Assembly (NCBI GenBank): GCA_013416795.1
Contig: RQSC01000007.1
Coordinates: 192,093 to 256,092, forward strand
Source of the DNA: Prasinococcaceae sp. CCMP 1430
Taxonomy: Eukaryota; Prasinodermophyta; Palmophyllophyceae; Prasinococcales; Prasinococcaceae
Reading direction: 5' to 3'
Length of the DNA: 64,000 nucleotides
How positions within the stretch are numbered: the first letter of the stretch is position 1; each line of letters starts with the position of its first letter. The notes under the pieces were generated by a model. The model saw only the letters and a program-made list of their open reading frames with translations, made no database searches and was not told the DNA's origin. The translations under genes were made by a program, and so were the position numbers. This document shows positions 58,774 through 64,000 of this stretch, one piece after another.

Positions 58774-58801
58774 CGCGCGCGCGCGCGCGCGCGCGCGCGC
58801 G
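58774..58801. repeat. (CG)14 dinucleotide tract
   Basis: Alternating CG for 28 nt, a classic Z-DNA-forming sequence. Confidence 0.9.
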
Positions 58802-59230
58802 AGGCTGGCGCGATTCTTCGCGAAGGCGCGGTTCGGCCGCGCGCGCCCCGCGGTCTGACCCATATCTGTGCACCCGGTGGTGGGGCGGAGCGCGCGCATT
58901 TCGCCCGCGGCGTTCCGCAAAAGTTTGCCGTTCCCCGACCGGCCCGGGCGCGCGCGCGCGCGGGGCGCGCGCGCCGGGCGCGATCCCCGTCCAGCGCCAA
59001 CGCCGACCGCGCATTTCGCGGGGACGCACCGCGGCGACCGAGTGCGAACGGACCAACGTCCGCGGCCGGGGGAACTCCGCGATCGCGTGGCCGGGCGAGG
59101 GCGCGCGTCGCGGATCAGGTGCGCAAGAGCCGCCGGCGCGCACCCTGCGCCCGCTCTCGGGCGCACGCCCCCCTTCCCCTGGCCCGGGCGGGGATGTGCC
59201 AAGGTGAAACGCGCGGAAGCGGGAGGGGGA

Positions 59231-59257
59231 GGGGGGGGGGGGGGGGGGGGGGGGGGG
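59231..59257. repeat. G27 homopolymer
   Basis: Twenty-seven consecutive G (length as given), preceded by GAGGGGGA. Its length is hard to sequence and could vary. It can form a G-quadruplex. Confidence 0.85.
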
Positions 59258-59343
59258 AGCGGGGTCGGTGGGCACGGCCATGCGCACCTGTCGCTCTAGG
59301 CGCCACACTGTGCACACGTCGCACTACAACCCTCTCAGTAGCC

Positions 59344-60653
59344 ATGGCGTTCGCTCTGTCGTCGTCCCGTGTGGTTGCCGCGAAGGCGGCCCCCAAGGCC
59401 AAGGCCGCGCGCCGCTCGGCGCCGGCCATGGCCGCGCCCAAGGCCGGCAAGCAGCTCGGCATGGCGGCCGCGGCGCTTGCGCTGGCGCTCAACGCCGCGC
59501 CCGCGCACGCCGAGCGCATGCTGCCCGCCATCAACACCGAGACCCTCGACAAGGGCGAGATGAAGCGCATGCTCACCATCTACGAGGCGCGCGACCTCGA
59601 TCTGCCGCAGAACGGTGCGTGTGCGCGGCGGGGCGGGTGTACGAGACGGTTGAGGGCAAGAGGGGGCGCGTGCTTGTGTGTGTGTGTGTGAATGCGCGCT
59701 TTGCGCTGCTGGCATTTGTCGGTGCGCTGGGGAAGAGAAGCAGAAAGTGCGCGCTGCGCGCTGCCTGCGCGTCGCCACCGTCCCGCCAATGCGCTCGCCA
59801 CGCCATTTGCAAGCTCGCATTGGCTGCGTTGGGCTGCGCTCGCGAGCAGTTGGCGAGTGTGCGAGTGGTCGACTGGGTTATGTTTTTCGCCTCCCGTGGG
59901 CCTCCAATGGAGCATGTGTGCGCCCACGCCAGATGCGGGATTCCCGCACCTACAAGTGGCATTGATGCAAGCGAGCGAATGCTTGGAGCCCAGCGCCTGA
60001 GGTCGCGCCTTTGCTCTTCGTGAGAGATACCTGTTGTGTTGATGGCGACGCTTTAGCCATCGACCATGAAGCCGCCCATGCCTACTGTGCTAACACGCTC
60101 CCTGTGCTGTGGTGTGCCGCTTGCCCTGCAGACCGCAAGTCGTTCGGCGACACCAAGACCGTGGAGGAGTCCGCGGAGCGCCTTGGCAGGGCTGTTGCGT
60201 ACCTTGACAACGTCAAGGCCTCCATTGACAAGGGCGCCTTCCTCGACGCCCGCTCCGGGCTGCGCCGCGCGGTGGGCACCCTGCGCTACGACATCAACAA
60301 GGTGCGTAGCCGGCCCCTTTGATCGGAGCTGTCTCCTCTGAGCGCCCCCGACACGGTTCTAGCTACAGCTAGCTGCGCCGCGCATGCGTTGCGCTTGTTG
60401 CCTGTGGCACACCTAGCATCACTCACGCTGACCGTCGCACTGCCTGCTGTGCCCGGCGCTGCAGGTCGCGGCCACCAAGGGCAACAAGAAGGAGCTCAAG
60501 GCGGAGGCGCAGGCGCTGTACGCCGCCGTGGAGGACCTCGACCTGGAGCTGACCGCCAAGCCGCCCGCCCAGATCCCCACGGTCGAGAAGGCCACGGCCA
60601 AGTACGAGAAGGCCGTCGCCGACCTGGGCGCCATCGTGGACAAGCTCGCGTAA
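59344..60653 (+). CDS. PSBQ: PsbQ, oxygen-evolving-complex subunit of photosystem II
   Basis: Lumenal extrinsic subunit (about 16 kDa) that stabilises the manganese cluster region of photosystem II. 209-aa precursor; exons 59344-59614, 60132-60301 and 60465-60653. Introns are 517 and 163 nt (GTGCGT/CTGCAG, GTGCGT/CTGCAG). The leader has a plastid transit part with Ser/Arg/Ala/Lys (RVVAAKAAPKAKAARRSA) and a hydrophobic thylakoid-transfer segment ending AHA, with cleavage before ERMLPAIN. The mature protein is a helical bundle with ALGRAVAYLDNVKASI-type helices, here GRAVAYLDNVKASIDKG, and ends at LGAIVDKLA. This single-part-then-lumen leader is typical of green algae. Codons are mostly G/C-ending with strong bias, as for an abundant protein. 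Confidence 0.93.
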
Positions 60654-60987
60654 GCGCAGCACCTGCCGTCGCGACTCACAGTTAATGCGCAACAGTGAAC
60701 GCGCACCAGCATCCCGCTGCGCCGCCCTGTGCCGAAATGAGCGACTGCGTCGTGCTGTGGCAATTGTGAGCTCCTTGACCAGCAGCGCGCTTGGCGACTC
60801 CTAGCACGATGCATTCTGAGGGTGGAAGCGTCTGCTAAGCAGCAGCGCAGTTTGCCTCTCCTGCCCTCATTCCCCGCCGACTTTCACTTGCACGTTGAGG
60901 GGTTACCAATTCGTAAATGCCCCCGCCAAAATTGTCGACGGCTCGCGCGTGCAGAGCAGTCCCACGCAGCGGCACGCCGTCACTGCG
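60654..60987. other. Convergent 3' region PsbQ / ATP12
   Basis: 334 nt with no gene. TGTGAG-type words occur but no clear TGTAA on either strand. Confidence 0.4.
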
Positions 60988-62040
60988 CTATTGCTTTGGC
61001 ACATCCTTAGGGCCGTCATTCAGCAGCTTGAGGAAAACCGAGCCTGCGCCGATCCGCACTTTTGTGTCGGCGATGTCGATGTCATGCCCGCCTTCGACCA
61101 ACCCCCACTCTGCGATCTGATATTCCTCATCGAAGCGCATGAGTGGGATGGCCTCCCTGACCGTAAGTCGCCCCTCACTGACGGCCAGTGCAAGCGTGAC
61201 GCTACGCCCCGCAGCGCTCAAGCTGTTGAGCGCCGTGAGCTCCCAGTTGTTGTACGCGTCGAGCTTTTCCCTCAGCGCCCACAGCACCTCCTCGTCCTGC
61301 TGCACGCCGAAAATCGAGTCCGTCACCTGAGGACGCGCGGGTGCACACGGGCAGGGTCAGCGCTCAGGGGCCGAGAGCGCCAGGAGCTGCGCCGAGGGGC
61401 CGCGTGCAGAGCCGTGGCGCGCGCATACCTGCAGGTTCCTCCCCTCGAGGACATCCTCGGAGAGCCACCGCGCGATCGGGTCGAACGCGGCCGCTTGCTT
61501 CGCCGGCAGGTCCTTGGAGTGCGCCTGCGGCGGCGCACGGCACACCACCGGATCGCCTGAGAAGTATTCAAGCAGCTTGCCGATGACCGCGTGCCGCTGG
61601 TCGGGCATGATGTCGATGGCCGTGGCAGCGAGCGTCATCATGGGCATGGTTAGCGGCTGCACGGTGCGCGTGTCCTGCCACTGCCACTCGGCAGCGACGG
61701 CGTATGCCAGGCTCTCTGTTGGCATGGTGAGCGGGTTACGCCCGGGCGTGCGCAGCGTCTTGCCGTCGAGCGTGATGCCGTAGCCCGAGCCGCACGGAGA
61801 CTTGACCACCCCTACGACGTCGTATGCGCGCGGCAGCGTGCCATCGCTGCGGCTGACGGTCGGCGACACGTCCCCCGCTGCCCCACGCCCACGCCCCACA
61901 TCCGGGTTCGCACCTGCACCCACCCCCGCGCCCGCGCCCGCGTCTGTGGCGGCAATTGCGACTGCTGCTGCGCTGGCACGCGCGGCGGCGGCAGCGGCGG
62001 CGCGCTGGCCGCGCACGTGCCGCGACCGCTGCGCGCACAT
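60988..62040 (-). CDS. ATPAF2: ATP synthase F1 assembly factor ATP12 (ATPAF2)
   Basis: Mitochondrial chaperone that binds the F1 alpha subunit during ATP synthase assembly. 316 aa from the ATG at 62040; exons are complement(61429..62040) and complement(60988..61326), phase 0 (GTATGC...CTCAG). The leader is Arg/Ala-rich (MCAQRSRHVRGQRAAAA), fitting a presequence, with a Gly/Ala linker. The domain has YGITLDGKTLRTPGRNPL, 'LAYAVAAEWQWQ', then FDPIARW and, in exon 2, YNNWELTAL and MRFDEEYQIAEWGLVEGGHDID, all ATP12 landmarks. The frame continues upstream without ATG to 62481 but adds only low-complexity sequence. Confidence 0.9.
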
Positions 62041-62739
62041 GCGCTGCAGACGCGCGCCGCGCGGGCCGCGGCGTCGAGGGCGTGCAGGAGCTCGTGGGCG
62101 CGCTCGTTGGCGCAGCAGGCAATCAGACGGCCACGCTGGCCGCGCTCGAGCGCCGCGTCGCCGCACTCGAGGCGCACGCGCAGGCCGCGAGCGAGGAGCA
62201 GCAAGCGGCGCACCTCTAGCTCTCGTAATACAACCACCATCTGGACGGTACCAGGTCGCGCCGCCACTCCCGGAGAGCAACGCAGCGCTCCTGCCTGCTG
62301 AGCCACCCACTCGCGGCGCAGACCCTGCCCCCTCGCACTGCTCCGCTCCCCCGCCCCCCGCCCCCCGGACGGCACCCGCCTGGGCGCTCTGAAGCAGCAG
62401 CAGCAGGCCCACAGCAGCGGCGGCCCTGCACCGCGCGCGCTCAGCGGCGGATTCCCGACCGGCCGCGCGCACCGCGATCACAACCTGTTCAGGAACCCAT
62501 CATCACGAGCGGTGCAACACGATCGACCGTGGTTAGGGGTATGCAATACTGTATATAGGGTATATGTTGCTAGGGTTAACTGCAATGATCCTAACGAGGC
62601 GCGCGGGCGCGGCCGGCGCGCGAGTGCCCAGCTCTGGAACAGCGCGGGTGGACAGGGTGCCCCCGCGGCGCCAATCCGCCGAGCGCGGGTGTGGAGGCGT
62701 GGCACCGTGTGGCTGTCGCGACAATATTATTTCAAAGGT
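62041..62739. other. Intergenic region upstream of ATP12, with TATA-like words
   Basis: 700 nt. A plus-strand frame ending at 62219 reads as a coiled coil but has no start. At 62545-62580 an AT-rich stretch has ctgtatatagggtatatg, the clearest TATA-like sequence in the window, lying between RPB2's 3' end and ATP12's 5' end. Confidence 0.4.
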
Positions 62740-63999
62740 TTACACGCGCAGGCGCGGGGCGATCTGCATGGCCATGAGCTCCTGGAAGAGCAGCTTGCAC
62801 GCGTAGGGCATGTGCACCTGCACCACCTCAGCCGACTTGTGGTCGGGGTTGGGGCACTTGTACACGTCGTTCTTGAAGTGTGCGATGGCCGTGAGGCCGC
62901 ACTTCGTGCACACGTGGATGCGGTAGGCGTCCGACTGGTCGAATAGGCGCTCCTTCAGCATGTGCGCGGCACCATGCGAGAGCATGCAGTCACGCTCCAT
63001 CTCGCCGAAACGCAGGCCACCGTCGCGCGCGCGGCCCTCCATGGGTTGCCGCGTGAGGATCTGGACCGGCCCGCGCGCGCGCGCGTGAATTTTGTCGTCC
63101 ACCATGTGCTTGAGACGCTGGTAGTATGTTGGACACAGGAAGATGAGTGCGTTGAGCTTGCGCCCCGTGTGGCCATTGTAAAGGCGCTCGTACCCCGTGC
63201 GCTGGTAGCCCATCTTCTTCAGAGTCTTGGCCACGTCGTCCACCGTGACGTCGGTGAAGGGCGTGGCATCGCCCTCCTTGCCGTGGATGGCCGCCACCTT
63301 GGACAGCACCGCCTCGATGAGGTGGCCGATGGTCATGCGTGATGGAATGGCATGCGGGTTGACGATGATGTCCGGCGAGATCCCCTCTACCGAGAACGGC
63401 ATGTCCTCCTGGATGTAGGTCATGCCCACGGTGCCCTTCTGCCCGTGGCGCGACGCGAACTTGTCGCCGATCTGTGGGATGCGAATCGAGCGGATGCGCG
63501 TCTTGATGAAGCGCATGCCCGCATCGTTGGTGGTGATCATCACCTGGTCCACGACGCCGGTCGCCGTAGAGCTCAGCGCCGTCGAGCAGTCGCGCTTGGT
63601 GTAGCGCTGCGGCCGCCCATCCTCGGGCGTCACGGGCGTGGTCTTGCCGATGATGACGTCCTCGCCCGAGACGCGCGTGCCAGGCGCCGCCAGCCCGTCC
63701 TCGTCGAGCTTGTCATACTGCGCCGACTGCCGCATCCCCGCCGTGTTCTCGCGCGCGGGCCGCTCGACCATCTCCTGGCATATGGACCCAGTGCGCTTCT
63801 CCTCATCTCTGTAGGAGCGGTGGAACATAGACCTCATGAACCCCCTATCAATCGAGCTCTGGTTCATAATCAGGGAGTCCTCTTGGTTGTAGCCCGAGTA
63901 AATCATGATCGCCACGATCGCGTTCTGCCCCGCGGGCAGCTCACGGAAGTGCAGGAACTCCATGCTGCGCGTCGTGACCAGCGGTTTCTGCGGGTAGTA
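62740..63999 (-). CDS. RPB2: DNA-directed RNA polymerase II second-largest subunit RPB2 (C-terminal part)
   Basis: The 3' 420 codons of RPB2; the gene continues past the right edge. It opens with [11 protein letters not shown] and [13 protein letters not shown], then [17 protein letters not shown], the active-site [13 protein letters not shown], and the hybrid-binding region ([16 protein letters not shown]). The anchor and clamp region ends with [20 protein letters not shown] and [18 protein letters not shown]. These are RNA polymerase II specific (not RPA2, RPC2 or bacterial beta). In the C-terminal zinc module C-x2-C is followed by KCPNPDHK, so the fourth cysteine expected three residues after the third is a proline. 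The C terminus is short (APRLRV). No intron is seen in this part. Confidence 0.97.
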   Translation of the reverse strand, partial: YYPQKPLVTTRSMEFLHFRELPAGQNAIVAIMIYSGYNQEDSLIMNQSSIDRGFMRSMFHRSYRDEEKRTGSICQEMVERPARENTAGMRQSAQYDKLDEDGLAAPGTRVSGEDVIIGKTTPVTPEDGRPQRYTKRDCSTALSSTATGVVDQVMITTNDAGMRFIKTRIRSIRIPQIGDKFASRHGQKGTVGMTYIQEDMPFSVEGISPDIIVNPHAIPSRMTIGHLIEAVLSKVAAIHGKEGDATPFTDVTVDDVAKTLKKMGYQRTGYERLYNGHTGRKLNALIFLCPTYYQRLKHMVDDKIHARARGPVQILTRQPMEGRARDGGLRFGEMERDCMLSHGAAHMLKERLFDQSDAYRIHVCTKCGLTAIAHFKNDVYKCPNPDHKSAEVVQVHMPYACKLLFQELMAMQIAPRLRV

Positions 64000-64000
64000 C

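Larger units (their letters stand above)
58200..59343. other. Intergenic region / PsbQ promoter with (CG)14 and G27 tracts
   Basis: About 1.1 kb. It holds an AT-richer island at 58270-58380, a CG dinucleotide tract (58774-58801) and a pure G tract (59231-59257) about 90 nt upstream of the PsbQ start. Long ORFs here are Arg/Ala/Gly artefacts. Confidence 0.5.

Noticed and set aside
62049-62219. Plus-strand coiled-coil frame (LAALERRVAALEAHAQ)
   Set aside because: No ATG, and upstream exons would have to lie antisense inside ATP12. Probably a reading of Ala/Glu-biased codons.
1-64000. tRNA, rRNA, CRISPR or bacterial operon features
   Set aside because: No tRNA B-box (GGTTCGA) in a foldable context, no rRNA, no direct-repeat arrays; spliced genes show that this is nuclear eukaryotic DNA.
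1-64000. Viral or transposon coding sequence
   Set aside because: No reverse transcriptase, transposase, capsid or polymerase motifs of mobile elements were seen in any frame.

Overview
The window is nuclear DNA of a eukaryote, very GC-rich (about two thirds G+C by eye) and gene-dense. Most genes have one to four exons split by short GT-AG introns of roughly 85-520 nt. I read it as a green alga of prasinophyte type. The PsbQ precursor has a simple two-part (stroma plus thylakoid) targeting peptide, which fits a primary plastid. An ABA4-type carotenoid gene is present, and several genes carry TGTAA just after the stop codon, the polyadenylation signal typical of green algae. Genes linked to cilia (kinesin-9, BBS7, a CDK20/CCRK-like kinase, a TEX47-like protein, KIF-binding protein) suggest a lineage that makes, or recently made, flagella. 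The species assignment is inference.

Layout. 0.6-10 kb: cysteine synthase (+), an aquaporin with a C-terminal EF-hand pair (-), CDK20-like kinase (+), kinesin-9 (-). 11.5-26 kb: BBS7 (+, with an apparent 1-nt frameshift), an LRR protein (-), CDK5RAP3/C53 (+), proteasome beta subunit PSMB2-type (-), PEX10 (-), Sec24 (+). 26-36 kb: mitochondrial PNPase (+), GT29 sialyltransferase-like protein (-), thiamine pyrophosphokinase (+), a weak coiled-coil ORF (-), ABA4-like DUF4281 protein (-), selenoprotein T with an in-frame TGA and a 3' SECIS candidate (-), a ubiquitin-like-domain protein (+). 36-46 kb: KIF-binding protein (+), FBPase-like enzyme (-), small PH protein (+), threonine aldolase (+), TEX47/BLUF-like protein (-), PP2A B''-like EF-hand protein with polyglutamine (-). 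46-64 kb: a secreted protein of unknown function (+), Qa-SNARE (-), Tim21/Coa1-like protein (+), SohB/SppA protease (-), TRAPPC2L (+), an unknown two-repeat protein (-), an orphan GH43 C-terminal domain (-), an RE-rich protein (+), an ELMO-domain protein (-), PsbQ (+), ATP12 (-), and the 3' part of RPB2 (-, running off the right edge).

The genes do not form one pathway; this is ordinary eukaryotic housekeeping content with frequent strand alternation. Convergent neighbours are often separated by only 60-270 nt. Several themes recur: secretion and endomembranes (Sec24, TRAPPC2L, Qa-SNARE, GT29, SelT), ER or organelle quality control (CDK5RAP3, PEX10, SohB, ATP12, Tim21-like) and cilium biology. 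The best leads are the selenocysteine gene with its SECIS, the aquaporin-EF-hand fusion, the array of UFM1/ATG8-binding motifs in CDK5RAP3, the BBS7 frameshift, and a palindromic GTAC-N-GTAC motif found only between genes.

Exon boundaries were placed by eye from splice consensus, reading-frame continuity and remembered family alignments. Where I could not find an ATG (cysteine synthase, PEX10, PP2A B'', Tim21-like), the 5' end is marked as unresolved.
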